A DNA stretch of 64,000 nucleotides, taken from Bacteroides sp. M10 (GTDB taxonomy: Bacteria > Bacteroidota > Bacteroidia > Bacteroidales > Bacteroidaceae). The position numbers were made by a program, and so were the translations under genes. Location of the stretch: assembly GCF_014334015.1 (NCBI RefSeq), contig NZ_CP060488.1, forward strand, positions 3,740,501 through 3,804,500, read 5' to 3'. Positions within the stretch are counted from its first letter, which is position 1, and each line of letters begins with the position of its first letter. Shown piece after piece: positions 16,163-26,175 of this stretch. The notes under the pieces were generated by a model. That model worked only from the letters and a program-made list of their open reading frames with translations. It had not been told where the DNA came from and ran no database searches.

Positions 16163-17584
16163 TTATTTTGTTTTTTCTGCATTACGTACATTCACTTCGA
16201 GAGCATCCAGTTCTTCGGACATTTGCAGTATCCGCTTTTCAAGGTCGAGAATGACAGGAGCCATTTTGGCTTTTCCCTGTTGGTTGGCACCGGCATATTG
16301 TTGACGAAGGCTGTTCAGCTTTTCTTCTTGTTGATAATAGTCTTTTTCCATCTGCTGATAGCGTTGGAAAAGTGTCTTGGCTTTTGCGGATTTAAAGTCG
16401 CTCATCAGATAGTAAGTCGTATGGTCGTCAATGACAAACTCAAAATCCATGGCACGGCGTTCTTTGGGTTTATGACTGATAGCAGCTTCCAATCGTTGCA
16501 GTGCTTCGGTAACCGCTTGTTTATCCTTCCAGGTTTCTTTTAGCGAATGAATCTGCGCCAGACGAATGATCTGTTGCTGCTCCATTGCTTCATAATTATA
16601 AGTCTGTTTGGAAGTGTTAGGAATGAATACATAAATGCATACCTTTCCTTCCGGTTGGAAACGGTCGGAAGCAAACCATCCGAGGTTGTTGTATTCATCA
16701 ATGACGTACATATAATCGTTGTACGGCGAGTTGAACGGCATACCCACATTCTCCGGAACAAGATAAGTGTCGGTATTCGTGTTGTAGCGAGTGACAAAAA
16801 TATCATAGCCACCCAGTCCCTCGCCATCGCTGGCGTAATAAACGGTGACTCCATCCGATAGGACAAACGGATAATTCACATTGCCGGAAGCATTAATACT
16901 ACCCGGTAACGGGCGTCCGTCACTCCATTCATTCAACAACTTGTTCTTTGAAAAGATGTCAAGATTACCTTTCTCACCCTTTTCGCTATAATAAATTTTA
17001 TTTCCGATTTCTGTTTCATAAACAGTTCCCGGATGATCTCCTTCTGTCTTGAAGAACTCATTGAAAGTAAACAGCTTGCCCGATTCTTCGCTAATCTTGT
17101 AAGCGTTCAGGAAAGTCGCTTTGTCCACAACGAAACTGTCGATGATACATACATCTTCAACTCCCTTCAACATACGGAGGTCGGATTTGCTTTTTTCCAG
17201 AAGCTTTTCTGCTTCTTCCGTCGGTTTTTTACGTTTACTTAAATCTGCGATATATTCCTCAAAGCAGTTCACTGCGTCTTCAAAGCGGTACGTCTCATTA
17301 TATGCTTGTCCCAAATAGAGTTGTCCACCGGTGATACGTTTCTTTACCGCTATTTCAAGAGGTTTCACCGCCTCTTCCGCCTCTCCGGTTTTCAGGCAAC
17401 ATACGCCATACCAATAATTATAATTCCCGTTCGACGGTTGTGATTTAGCATACTTCTTAAAAATTGGTTTGGCTTGTTCGTACTCACCTTTGGTAAATAA
17501 GGTGCGTGCCTGTTCCAACGTTTGTGCAGAGACTTCGCAAAGGAAGAGGCTGCAAATTAAAAATAGAATATATTTTCCTTTCAT
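16163..17584 (-). CDS. Secreted TPR and beta-propeller-like protein
   Basis: A 473-residue exported protein. A signal peptide ends near residue 20 (CEVSAQ). TPR units cover about 22-145 (GEYEQAKPIF, GEAEEAVKPLE, YRFEDAVNCFEEY). A PD40/WD40-like beta region follows (about 190-320, with IYYSEKG and VYYASDGEGLGGYDIF). The C-terminal 120 residues are strongly coiled-coil. Proteins of this design in Bacteroidota are often linked to the envelope, but no function is established for this one. It is first in the operon with nfeD and floA. Confidence 0.75.
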   Translation of the reverse strand: MKGKYILFLICSLFLCEVSAQTLEQARTLFTKGEYEQAKPIFKKYAKSQPSNGNYNYWYGVCCLKTGEAEEAVKPLEIAVKKRITGGQLYLGQAYNETYRFEDAVNCFEEYIADLSKRKKPTEEAEKLLEKSKSDLRMLKGVEDVCIIDSFVVDKATFLNAYKISEESGKLFTFNEFFKTEGDHPGTVYETEIGNKIYYSEKGEKGNLDIFSKNKLLNEWSDGRPLPGSINASGNVNYPFVLSDGVTVYYASDGEGLGGYDIFVTRYNTNTDTYLVPENVGMPFNSPYNDYMYVIDEYNNLGWFASDRFQPEGKVCIYVFIPNTSKQTYNYEAMEQQQIIRLAQIHSLKETWKDKQAVTEALQRLEAAISHKPKERRAMDFEFVIDDHTTYYLMSDFKSAKAKTLFQRYQQMEKDYYQQEEKLNSLRQQYAGANQQGKAKMAPVILDLEKRILQMSEELDALEVNVRNAEKTK

Positions 17585-17660
17585 CGTTTTGAGCGTTTAT
17601 GAGTGACGGGTAGATTGAAAACATTGCTGCTTTCGGGCACCGGTCCATTTATCAATTGTT

Positions 17661-17668
17661 CAAAAGTA
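17661..17668 (-). promoter_or_regulatory. Promoter -7 box for the TPR-NfeD-FloA operon
   Basis: TACTTTTG on the minus strand, 77 bases before the TPR gene start, matches TAnnTTTG. Confidence 0.65.
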
Positions 17669-17741
17669 CAAATTTATTAGAAATAAACCCTTTTTCAGTG
17701 ATTCTATTATGTTAATTCTTCTTTAAATCATTCTTTTCGCT

Positions 17742-17749
17742 TACTTTTG
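17742..17749 (+). promoter_or_regulatory. Promoter -7 box for the TtcA-like gene
   Basis: TACTTTTG matches TAnnTTTG and lies 19 bases before the ATG at 17768. It overlaps a TTG that could otherwise extend the reading frame, so that TTG is not the start. Confidence 0.7.
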
Positions 17750-17767
17750 CAGCCGATTTTCAAAGAT

Positions 17768-18514
17768 ATGACACAATTTACGGAAGAAGAGAAAACCATT
17801 CGCCGCATTGAACGGCGGTTTAGCAAAGGAGTGGTGCAATATGGATTGATAGAAGAAGGAGACAAAATCCTTATCGGACTGTCGGGAGGAAAAGATTCGT
17901 TGGCGCTTGTGGAACTGTTGGGGAGACGCGCACGTATCTATAAACCTCGCTTTTCTGTTGTTGCCGCCCATGTAGTGATGAAGAATATTCCTTATCAGAG
18001 TGATACGGAATATTTGAAAGCGCACTGTGAAGCGTATGGAGTTCCCTTTGTGCAGTATGAGACTGCCTTTGATCCTGCTACCGACACACGTAAATCTCCC
18101 TGTTTCCTCTGTTCGTGGAACCGTCGGAAAGCCTTGTTCACAGTTGCCAAGGAACACGGATGCAATAAAATCGCTCTCGGTCACCATATGGATGATATTT
18201 TGGAAACTTTATTGATGAATATCACTTATCAGGGAGCTTTCAGTACAATGCCACCCCGGTTGGTGATGAAGAAGTTTGATATGACAATTATTCGTCCGAT
18301 GTGTCTGGTTCATGAAGCCGATTTGGCAGAATTGGCGACTTTGCGTCATTATCAGAAGCAAGTGAAGAATTGTCCTTATGAATCGCAGTCCAGCCGGAGT
18401 GATATGAAAGGAATTTTACGGCAGTTGGAAGCGATGAACTCGGAAGCTCGTTATAGCCTTTGGGGGAGTATGACTAATGTACAGGAAGAATTATTACCAG
18501 ATAAAATAGATTAA
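17768..18514 (+). CDS. TtcA-family tRNA 2-thiolation protein
   Basis: A 248-residue PP-loop ATPase. The SGGKDS adenylation loop is at about residue 39, the CFLCSWNRR cysteine pair at about 111, and a third cysteine in NCPYE at about 205. This arrangement matches TtcA-type enzymes, which bind an Fe-S cluster and insert sulfur at cytidine 32 of tRNAs. It is shorter than E. coli TtcA (about 310) but complete in motifs. A related thiolase specificity is possible. The DUF486 gene starts 15 bases downstream. Confidence 0.8.
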   Translation: MTQFTEEEKTIRRIERRFSKGVVQYGLIEEGDKILIGLSGGKDSLALVELLGRRARIYKPRFSVVAAHVVMKNIPYQSDTEYLKAHCEAYGVPFVQYETAFDPATDTRKSPCFLCSWNRRKALFTVAKEHGCNKIALGHHMDDILETLLMNITYQGAFSTMPPRLVMKKFDMTIIRPMCLVHEADLAELATLRHYQKQVKNCPYESQSSRSDMKGILRQLEAMNSEARYSLWGSMTNVQEELLPDKID

Positions 18515-18529
18515 TTTGAATAGATTGTT

Positions 18530-18901
18530 ATGAAAGGATTCTATACCATTTTGTTGCTGATCGTATCTAATGTCTTTATGACATTTGCTTGGTACGGACA
18601 TTTAAAGATGAAACAGGAGTACAGTTGGTTCGCAGCTCTTCCGCTGATCGGTGTGATTGCGTTCAGCTGGGCGATCGCCTTTTTTGAATATTCCTGTCAG
18701 ATACCGGCCAATCGCATTGGCTTTGTAGGCAATGGAGGCCCGTTTTCATTGATGCAACTAAAAGTCATTCAAGAGGTAATAACACTTGTTATTTTTACAG
18801 TGTTCACTACAATCTTTTTTAAAGGTGAGGCTTTACATTGGAATCATCTGGCTGCATTTGTCTGTCTGATTGCAGCAGTGTATTTCGTGTTTATGAAATA
18901 G
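18530..18901 (+). CDS. DUF486-family DMT-type membrane protein
   Basis: A 123-residue protein with four hydrophobic segments, recognisable as DUF486 (drug/metabolite transporter superfamily) from its NVFMTFAWYGHLK start and the FEYSCQIPANRIG centre. It probably works as a dimer. Substrate unknown. It is co-transcribed with the TtcA-like gene. Confidence 0.85.
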   Translation: MKGFYTILLLIVSNVFMTFAWYGHLKMKQEYSWFAALPLIGVIAFSWAIAFFEYSCQIPANRIGFVGNGGPFSLMQLKVIQEVITLVIFTVFTTIFFKGEALHWNHLAAFVCLIAAVYFVFMK

Positions 18902-18915
18902 ATATTTGCCAATTG

Positions 18916-18951
18916 AATAGAGGTTCTGTTTTCTCAAGTAGAACCTCTATT
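18916..18951. terminator. Convergent terminator
   Basis: AATAGAGGTTCT (18916-18927) pairs perfectly with AGAACCTCTATT (18940-18951). It serves the DUF486 gene and the convergent apbE gene. Confidence 0.8.
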
Positions 18952-18968
18952 TGTATAAAATATATATA

Positions 18969-19982
18969 TTACGGAGTAGTTATGTGTTTTTTCATTCCCT
19001 CCGTATAATAAGTCTTGAACTCTCCATTTTCTCCGCTATAGATAAAGTAGGCGTCAATCGTTGTATCCGCTTTGCAGAAAGCTTCCGCTTCTTCCAGTCC
19101 CATCACCATGAAGGCGGTGGCAAGGGCGTCGGCAGTCATACAGTCTTTGGCGATTACCGTAGAGGACAAGATATTGTGTTGTACCGGATAGCCAGTTCTA
19201 GGGTCAATCGTATGGGCGTATTTCTTCCCATCCTTATAATAATAATTACGATAGTTTCCGGAAGTAGCCAAGCCTAAATCTGTTATCTCAAGAATTGTCT
19301 GTAAGTCTTGGTTTACGGCCAGTGAATCGTCGATGGGCTTATTGATTCCAATGCGCCATAAGCCTTTGGAAGGATTTTTCCCTTTCACTACCACCTCGCC
19401 TCCTATATCTACCATATAGTTTTTTATTCCCTTACGGTCGAGTAGTTGTGCAATTACGTCTACCGAATACCCTTTGGCAACGGCACTACAACTTAACATG
19501 GTACGAGGATCCTGTTTGATAACTTTGCCGTTATCCATTTTCACTTTTTCATATCCGGTGATTTGTAACAGACTGTCTATCATTAATGAATCAGGAAAAG
19601 CACCTTTTTTGAAACCGAATCCCCAAGCATTGGCAAGAGGGGCCACTGTAATGTCGAAAGCACCCTTTGTCTCTCGGGAAATTTCCATCGAGCGATGGAA
19701 ACATTTCTGGAAAAAACTATCAGTCACCAGCTCTTCATTGCGGTTGACACGACTGATAACAGAACTGTCATTGAATGGAGATAAAGATTGGTCGAAACGT
19801 TTCAGTTCAGCTTCTATTTCCGGTTTTAAATCACCATCATGCTGATAAGTAATCTTATATACTGTCCCAAACACTAAACCTTTGACACTGTAATAGTCAA
19901 CTTGTTGATTATGTCTGACTAATATCCAGATAGTTGCCAAAATCAGGAAAGCCAGCCAAAGGAAACTTTTCTTTGTTTTCAT
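18969..19982 (-). CDS. apbE: FAD:protein FMN transferase ApbE
   Basis: A 337-residue flavin transferase that attaches FMN covalently to Thr/Ser in proteins such as NqrB, NqrC and RnfG. An N-terminal membrane-anchor segment (about 7-22) precedes the ApbE domain. FDITVAPLANAWGFG, the AHTIDPRTGYP box (about 250) and the TADALATAFMVMG box (about 283) carry the FAD/Mg-binding residues. It is last in a six-gene minus-strand operon starting near 23495. Confidence 0.92.
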   Translation of the reverse strand: MKTKKSFLWLAFLILATIWILVRHNQQVDYYSVKGLVFGTVYKITYQHDGDLKPEIEAELKRFDQSLSPFNDSSVISRVNRNEELVTDSFFQKCFHRSMEISRETKGAFDITVAPLANAWGFGFKKGAFPDSLMIDSLLQITGYEKVKMDNGKVIKQDPRTMLSCSAVAKGYSVDVIAQLLDRKGIKNYMVDIGGEVVVKGKNPSKGLWRIGINKPIDDSLAVNQDLQTILEITDLGLATSGNYRNYYYKDGKKYAHTIDPRTGYPVQHNILSSTVIAKDCMTADALATAFMVMGLEEAEAFCKADTTIDAYFIYSGENGEFKTYYTEGMKKHITTP

Positions 19983-20012
19983 ACGCTCTTCTATTTGATG
20001 AGAAAACTCGTT

Positions 20013-20594
20013 TTATTGAAGAAATAAATGTTCAATTAATATCTTTAGTCCGATAATGACTAGAATGATACCTCCCCATAACTCTGCTTTCAGTTTCCGG
20101 GCGATGCCGCAGCCACATTGGATACCAAAGATCAGACCGATGAGTGACATGACAAATGAAACAAACCCGATGATGCTGATAGGCGGAAGGATTTCGGTAT
20201 AGTCCTGAACTCCCAGAAAGGCAAAGGAAATGCCGATTGCCAATGCATCAATACTTGTGGCTATTGCCATGGTCAATACCACTTTCGGATTTGCCGGATT
20301 GAACAGTTTACAACATTCTTCTTCTTTGAAAGATTCTAAAATCATTCGTCCGCCTAAGAAGGCAAGGATTGCGAAAGCAATCCAATGGTCTACACTTTCT
20401 ATAAGATGACTGAATGTCTTTGCACACATCCATCCGATAAATGGCATGATTGCCTGAAAAAAGCCGAAAGCAAAAGCCATGACTAGCATGGGTTTCCATC
20501 GGGTATGTTTCAAAATAATACCGCTTGCAATTGAGACAGCGAAACAATCCATCGCCAGACCTATTGCAAGCAGCCAAATCTCTAGTCCTGTCAT
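20013..20594 (-). CDS. mntP: Putative manganese efflux pump MntP
   Basis: A 193-residue membrane protein with six predicted helices. The repeated LAIGLAMDCFAVSIASG and ATSIDALAIGISF segments, with conserved aspartates, are characteristic of MntP (DUF204). It exports Mn(II). Some relatives are controlled by a Mn riboswitch or MntR; the gene here sits inside an operon and no such leader is seen before it. Confidence 0.92.
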   Translation of the reverse strand: MTGLEIWLLAIGLAMDCFAVSIASGIILKHTRWKPMLVMAFAFGFFQAIMPFIGWMCAKTFSHLIESVDHWIAFAILAFLGGRMILESFKEEECCKLFNPANPKVVLTMAIATSIDALAIGISFAFLGVQDYTEILPPISIIGFVSFVMSLIGLIFGIQCGCGIARKLKAELWGGIILVIIGLKILIEHLFLQ

Positions 20595-20600
20595 TGTATT

Positions 20601-21350
20601 CTAAAGAGGCAATTTATAAATAAGGGAATAAGTGATTCCCATGTTACTCGATTTAAATTTTCCGTAACCGGGTACGTACCATGGGTCTCCATATTCTCCG
20701 GTAGATGCTTTGGTTTTGTATTTCATACGTACTGACCACCCCATGTTGAAGTTTTTGTAAATACGTACTTTGACGCCTAAAACGATTTCCAGCCATTGCA
20801 CCGATCCTTTCATACCCAGATGACTGAATGGCACACTTCCTCCCCAATAACCGTCTTCCAAACTGGGGTTACCTATTACATCTCCCCAGATAGGATCATC
20901 TGCCGGCATCGTGGAAACATCATATTTAAATGAACTGAATGCATAGCGAAGTCCTGCATACAAGTAGCTGTTCTTCTCTTTTTTCTTTGCCATGGTGTTG
21001 TAGTCCACACCGATTCGGAAGAATGGGGCCATTTTGCTCTTATAGTGTATGCCTGTTTCGCTCCAGGTATCTGTTCCTCCCATACCAAACTCAATGGTAG
21101 GGATGAATTTATTCTTGAGGTTAACGGCTACGCTGACTTCAGAACTCATAAAGTCGCCTCCCAGCAGCTTGCTTCCAATGCCATATAAATCCACACCGAC
21201 ATACGTACCATTGTAGAGCGGAATGGTATCTATCTCGGCAACCTCTTTTTTCTTCTGATCTCTTTTGGGCGTTTGCGCTGGACGTTGCTGTTGTGCCAGC
21301 AACGGAAGCCCAATGCAAAAGAGCAGAAGCAGACTAATTAGTCGTTTCAT
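20601..21350 (-). CDS. DUF6048 family outer-membrane-like protein
   Basis: A 249-residue exported protein, taking the start at 21350 (MKRLISLLLLFC) because a typical signal peptide follows, ending at LLAQQQ. The mature part has alternating beta-strand character (EVSVAVNLKNKFIPTIEFGMGG, SYLYAGLRYAFSSF) and ends in an amphipathic strand (YSLIYKLPL), as in small outer-membrane barrels. It matches the Bacteroidota family DUF6048; function unknown. Its start overlaps the end of the DUF6452 gene by 17 bases. Confidence 0.75.
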   Translation of the reverse strand: MKRLISLLLLFCIGLPLLAQQQRPAQTPKRDQKKKEVAEIDTIPLYNGTYVGVDLYGIGSKLLGGDFMSSEVSVAVNLKNKFIPTIEFGMGGTDTWSETGIHYKSKMAPFFRIGVDYNTMAKKKEKNSYLYAGLRYAFSSFKYDVSTMPADDPIWGDVIGNPSLEDGYWGGSVPFSHLGMKGSVQWLEIVLGVKVRIYKNFNMGWSVRMKYKTKASTGEYGDPWYVPGYGKFKSSNMGITYSLIYKLPL

Positions 21351-21918
21351 CAGGTGTGCGTTCTGGCCGATAATTATAGAATATCTGCAAGTTCTCGATT
21401 TCATTTGTATTGGCTTCTTTATTTTTTATATGAAGAGAATCTATCTGATCCGGCTGCCCGTTGCCATAGGGAGGAGGGTTACCCGGTCTTCCCGGTTTTC
21501 CAAATTTAGCGCTGATTATATTTTGTTTCATCATATAACCACATTCCATGGACTGGAAATAAGGGGTATTCTGTTGTACAATGTATAATGTGTCAACATC
21601 TTTATCTCTACGTTTGGGATCGTATCTGAATATGAACACAGTAGTGTCACTTGTGTATCGTAGTGGCAACATCAGGGTATGTACATTCTTTTCATTGTTC
21701 AGGATGATAGAGTCAGTGCCCAATGCTGTGATTGTTAATGAATCAAGCGTGTCTTTTAATGCAATAGTAGGGTTATCCGGATTAATGGTATATATTGTGC
21801 AGTACATCATTGGACGTCCTGCCAATGAGCAATCGTTCTCATCCGAGCAGGCACTGTGTAAGCTGACTGCACCGCCAATGATAGTCAATATGAGAAAGAT
21901 ACGAATTAAATTCTTCAT
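21334..21918 (-). CDS. DUF6452 family lipoprotein
   Basis: A 194-residue probable lipoprotein: a hydrophobic N-terminus followed by a lipobox-like LHSAC with Cys24. The mature part is beta-rich with a GKPGRPGNPPPYG proline-glycine stretch near 145. It resembles the family DUF6452, which accompanies DUF6048, so the two may work together at the outer membrane. No biochemical role is known. Confidence 0.7.
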   Translation of the reverse strand: MKNLIRIFLILTIIGGAVSLHSACSDENDCSLAGRPMMYCTIYTINPDNPTIALKDTLDSLTITALGTDSIILNNEKNVHTLMLPLRYTSDTTVFIFRYDPKRRDKDVDTLYIVQQNTPYFQSMECGYMMKQNIISAKFGKPGRPGNPPPYGNGQPDQIDSLHIKNKEANTNEIENLQIFYNYRPERTPDETTN

Positions 21919-21939
21919 AGTCAGTTTATTGAATGTGAA

Positions 21940-22890
21940 TCAAATTTTCTTTTCTATCTGATAGTTATTCCGTTCCGGTGCATTGCGCGAGATGAGTTCG
22001 CCAAGGAATCCGGCTAAGAATAATTGCGTACCTATAATCATTGCCGTAAGTGACAAATAGAAATAGGGAGAGTCGGTCACCAGTCGGTAGGGGAGACCGT
22101 TGTACATGGCATATAGTTTACTGGCACCTACGATGATGACAGAAATCATTCCGATCAGAAACATTAATGATCCCAACAGTCCGAAGAAATGCATCGGCTT
22201 GATGCCGAATCTGGAGAGGAACCAAAGAGAGAGTAAATCCAGATACCCGTTTACGAAACGGTTCAGTCCGAATTTGGTTGTACCATATTTGCGAGCCTGG
22301 TGTTGTACCACCTTTTCACCGATTTTCTTGAATCCGGCGTTCTTTGCCAGATAAGGTATATAACGATGCATCTCACCGTACACTTCGATATGTTTTACGA
22401 CCTCTTTGCGATAGGCTTTCAGTCCGCAGTTGAAGTCGTGCAGGTTTTTGATGCCTGATACTTTGCGGGCGGTAGCATTAAACAACTTGGTGGGCAGTGT
22501 CTTTGAAATAGGATCATATCTCTTTTGCTTCCAGCCGGATACCAGGTCGTAGCCATCCTTTGTAATCATCCGGTAAAGTTCGGGGATTTCGTCTGGGCTA
22601 TCTTGCAGGTCCGCATCCATCGTTATGACTACGTTTCCTTCCGCTTCAGCGAATCCGCAGTAGAGTGCAGGTGATTTACCGTAGTTACGGCGGAATTTGA
22701 TACCTTTTACATGTTCCGATTGAGCTTTAAGCTTTTCGATCACTTCCCATGAATGGTCGGTACTTCCATCGTTAACGAAAATCACTTCGAATGAGAATCC
22801 GTTGGCTTGCATTACCCGTTCTATCCAAGCATAGAGTTCGGGTAGTGACTCTTCTTCATTGAATAATGGGATTACAACTGATATATCCAT
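21940..22890 (-). CDS. Glycosyltransferase family 2, polyprenyl-phosphate type
   Basis: A 316-residue GT2 enzyme resembling DPM1/ArnC/GtrB, which transfer a sugar from a nucleotide to a lipid carrier. The GT-A domain (1-220) shows VVIPLFNEEESLPEL, FVNDGSTDHS and the MDADLQDSP metal-binding motif. Two C-terminal transmembrane helices (about 230-255 and 270-292) follow. It sits second in the envelope operon. Substrate and acceptor cannot be told. Confidence 0.9.
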   Translation of the reverse strand: MDISVVIPLFNEEESLPELYAWIERVMQANGFSFEVIFVNDGSTDHSWEVIEKLKAQSEHVKGIKFRRNYGKSPALYCGFAEAEGNVVITMDADLQDSPDEIPELYRMITKDGYDLVSGWKQKRYDPISKTLPTKLFNATARKVSGIKNLHDFNCGLKAYRKEVVKHIEVYGEMHRYIPYLAKNAGFKKIGEKVVQHQARKYGTTKFGLNRFVNGYLDLLSLWFLSRFGIKPMHFFGLLGSLMFLIGMISVIIVGASKLYAMYNGLPYRLVTDSPYFYLSLTAMIIGTQLFLAGFLGELISRNAPERNNYQIEKKI

Positions 22891-22922
22891 TTTTTAATTA
22901 CTAATTACTTACGAATTACAAA
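22891..22922 (-). repeat. AT-rich degenerate repeat before the glycosyltransferase start
   Basis: The 32-base gap is built from variants of GTAATTNGTAA, read on the minus strand directly before the ATG. Similar spacers precede pepT, gcvT and other genes here. Confidence 0.45.
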
Positions 22923-23480
22923 TTACGATTGAGCCACTCCGTTATTTTCCGGTTTGGCCTTTTTCATTACCATCAATGCGGTGGGAATGGCCAGGATACT
23001 TCCCCAAAATACATCCCATGACAATAGTTGCATGGTGATATTGATGGAAGTAAGTGAACGGGCGGTATCTATCGTTTCTTTTATAACTTCTTTGTTTTCT
23101 ATCAGAGCCGGGGTGTTGGTCATCAGTTCGTCCCACAACTGGATGTAAGAGTTGATGATAAATCCATGATCGATGAATTGGAAATAGGCGTAGTGGGCCA
23201 CAGCTACCAGCAGAGAAGCAAACATATACATAAATATGGTAAAGAGCATGGCATGCGAAAATTGGATACTTCCCCCGCAAATCTTATCCCGGTACATTTT
23301 CGCATAGTGATATCCGATGAAAGGTACGGATAATGTCAGGATTACAAATAAAAGCGAAAGGAAAGGTATGTGGAATCCCAGCGGAAATAATATGAACTTC
23401 AATATCCAGTAGATTCCCATATACGTGCCAAAATGCATGGCATATTTTTGTAAATAGCTTCTGTTCTCTGTCATCTTCAT
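22923..23480 (-). CDS. DUF4199 domain membrane protein
   Basis: A 185-residue membrane protein with four hydrophobic segments (about 16-36, 38-56, 72-95 and 150-170). The spacing matches DUF4199, found next to GT2 genes in Bacteroidota. It is the first gene of the operon, 15 bases from the promoter box at 23495. Function unknown. Confidence 0.82.
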   Translation of the reverse strand: MKMTENRSYLQKYAMHFGTYMGIYWILKFILFPLGFHIPFLSLLFVILTLSVPFIGYHYAKMYRDKICGGSIQFSHAMLFTIFMYMFASLLVAVAHYAYFQFIDHGFIINSYIQLWDELMTNTPALIENKEVIKETIDTARSLTSINITMQLLSWDVFWGSILAIPTALMVMKKAKPENNGVAQS

Positions 23481-23494
23481 TTATAAATTGCGCA

Positions 23495-23502
23495 CAAAGG
23501 TA
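23495..23502 (-). promoter_or_regulatory. Promoter -7 box for the six-gene envelope operon
   Basis: TACCTTTG on the minus strand matches TAnnTTTG immediately before the DUF4199 gene. Confidence 0.65.
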
Positions 23503-23668
23503 CAAATAATATCGGTTGGTAGGGGAAATCTGGTTGTTAAAGTTAATAAAGCAGAGGAAGTTGCTGTCTGAATATTTTTTTGCAATTTTAATTGCCTGAA
23601 ATGTAGCCTGTTAGTCTTTTGTTAGTAAAAAAGTTGTCTGCAGCTATTGCAGAATACATAAAAATGTC

Positions 23669-23676
23669 TACCTTTG
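23669..23676 (+). promoter_or_regulatory. Promoter -7 box for SRP RNA and tRNA-Thr
   Basis: TACCTTTG matches the -7 consensus, with ATTG 19 bases upstream at the -33 position. It predicts a start near 23685, at the 5' end of the SRP RNA. The roughly 200 bases to the left show nothing else. Confidence 0.7.
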
Positions 23677-23688
23677 CAACCGCAAAAC

Positions 23689-23784
23689 GGGTAAGTCCTA
23701 TACGGCCAGCTCCCTTCGAATCCTCCAGGGCTTGATCGCAGCAAAGGTAGTTGGTTGTAGCGGCGCGATATAGATAGCTTACCC
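23689..23784 (+). ncRNA. ffs: Small signal recognition particle RNA (4.5S)
   Basis: A 96-base RNA whose ends pair (GGGTAAG 23689-23695 with CTTACCC 23778-23784). The core holds the conserved SRP domain IV internal loop: CCAGGGC on one side and GCAGCAAAGGTAG on the other, preceded by the typical TTCGAATCCTCC. The RNA binds Ffh for co-translational membrane targeting. The apical loop between the two halves reads TTGATC rather than the common GGAA tetraloop. Identified by motif comparison from memory, not by a covariance search. Confidence 0.8.
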
Positions 23785-23788
23785 ACCC

Positions 23789-23862
23789 GCCTCTTTAGCT
23801 CAGTTGGCCAGAGCACGTGATTTGTAATCTCGGGGTCGTTGGTTCGAATCCGACAAGAGGCT
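23789..23862 (+). tRNA. tRNA-Thr (anticodon TGT)
   Basis: A complete cloverleaf: acceptor GCCTCTT (23789-23795) with AAGAGGC (23855-23861), D arm GCTC/GAGC, anticodon loop TTTGTAA with TGT at 23823-23825 reading ACA, and T arm GTTGG-TTCGAAT-CCGAC. The anticodon stem has one T-T mismatch. CCA is not encoded. It starts four bases after the SRP RNA and has no promoter of its own, so the two are probably one transcript. Confidence 0.95.
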
Positions 23863-23888
23863 CAAAAAGGATATATAACAAATACAAG

Positions 23889-23925
23889 AAAAAGCATTCA
23901 GGTATTAGTCTGGATGCTTTTTTTC
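23889..23925 (+). terminator. Terminator of the SRP RNA-tRNA transcript
   Basis: AAAGCATTCAG (23891-23901) pairs with CTGGATGCTTT (23910-23920), followed by a T-run. Confidence 0.8.
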
Positions 23926-23963
23926 TTTTTATACCTTTTATTAAGAGGGTAAACAATGTAAAA

Positions 23964-23997
23964 GAGGTGCGTCAAAAAAAAGTTCTTGACACACCTC
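23964..23997 (-). terminator. Terminator of eno
   Basis: GAGGTGCGTCAA (23964-23975) pairs with TTGACACACCTC (23986-23997), 26 bases beyond the eno stop. Confidence 0.75.
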
Positions 23998-24022
23998 CTT
24001 TAGTTTTATAGGGATTCAGTTT

Positions 24023-25399
<1,377 letters not shown>

Positions 25400-25482
25400 C
25401 TATATGTCGTTAGTCCGACCTTATACTATAACAACGGGACGATGCTTTTTGTTTGAGTGCGGCGGAGTGAATTTGCAGGATT

Positions 25483-26145
25483 TTAATCTTCGATAATAAC
25501 CCCTAACAGTGGAAGCAAATCCATAGCTTGCAGGGAAGTGATGACAACCCCTTTCAAATCGCTGATGTTAAGCGTGATTCCGCTGATACGGGAAGTGCGC
25601 AAATCTATTCCGCGAAGCGGAGCGTGTGAAAAATCGGCTTCTACGAGATCGCAACTCTCAAATGCGACGGATGAAAAACGGCAGTCGTTCAGACTTCCGT
25701 TGCGGAGCTGGCTGTGTGCAAAACGTACCTGGTTCATTTTACTCATAGCCAGATTGATATAACCTGCGTTGCAGTCATGCAGCAAGACGTGATTCATCGT
25801 TGTTTCCGATAAATTGGTACCCAATAGTTTGCAGGAAATGAATTCTACCCGGTAGAGCGAACTTTCAGCGAAAGAAATGTTGGATAAGTCGCAGTTCTCA
25901 AACCTGACATCGGTCAGCTGGGAAGAACGGAATTTACATTCGCTGAATGTCTGATGCTGAAAGGTGCAGTTTTTGAAACTTTTATAAGATTTGTCGATGC
26001 CTTCTTCTTTTCCTTTGCAGAATAAAAGATGAGAGACGGTTTCTTCTCTGTCGAGCCATTCCTGTAGGGTAGTAGTACTGACTTCCTGCTCTTCCATCAT
26101 GGGAGGAACAACGCGGACGGGTTTGGTTGGGTTTCTTTTAATCAT
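25483..26145 (-). CDS. Pentapeptide-repeat protein
   Basis: A 220-residue protein. From about residue 57 to 200 the chain runs in five-residue steps with a central L/F/M (CKFRS, VRFEN, CDLSN, ISFAE, ADFSH), the signature of a right-handed quadrilateral beta-helix. Some relatives mimic DNA and shield gyrase from quinolones (Qnr, MfpA), but most have no known role, and no such activity can be claimed here. It is last in a four-gene operon. Confidence 0.85.
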   Translation of the reverse strand: MIKRNPTKPVRVVPPMMEEQEVSTTTLQEWLDREETVSHLLFCKGKEEGIDKSYKSFKNCTFQHQTFSECKFRSSQLTDVRFENCDLSNISFAESSLYRVEFISCKLLGTNLSETTMNHVLLHDCNAGYINLAMSKMNQVRFAHSQLRNGSLNDCRFSSVAFESCDLVEADFSHAPLRGIDLRTSRISGITLNISDLKGVVITSLQAMDLLPLLGVIIED

Positions 26146-26175
26146 GCCGTAAAGGTAGGATTTATATTCGAATTA

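Noticed and set aside
20595..20600. Manganese riboswitch before mntP
   Set aside because: mntP follows the previous gene after six bases, leaving no room for a leader.
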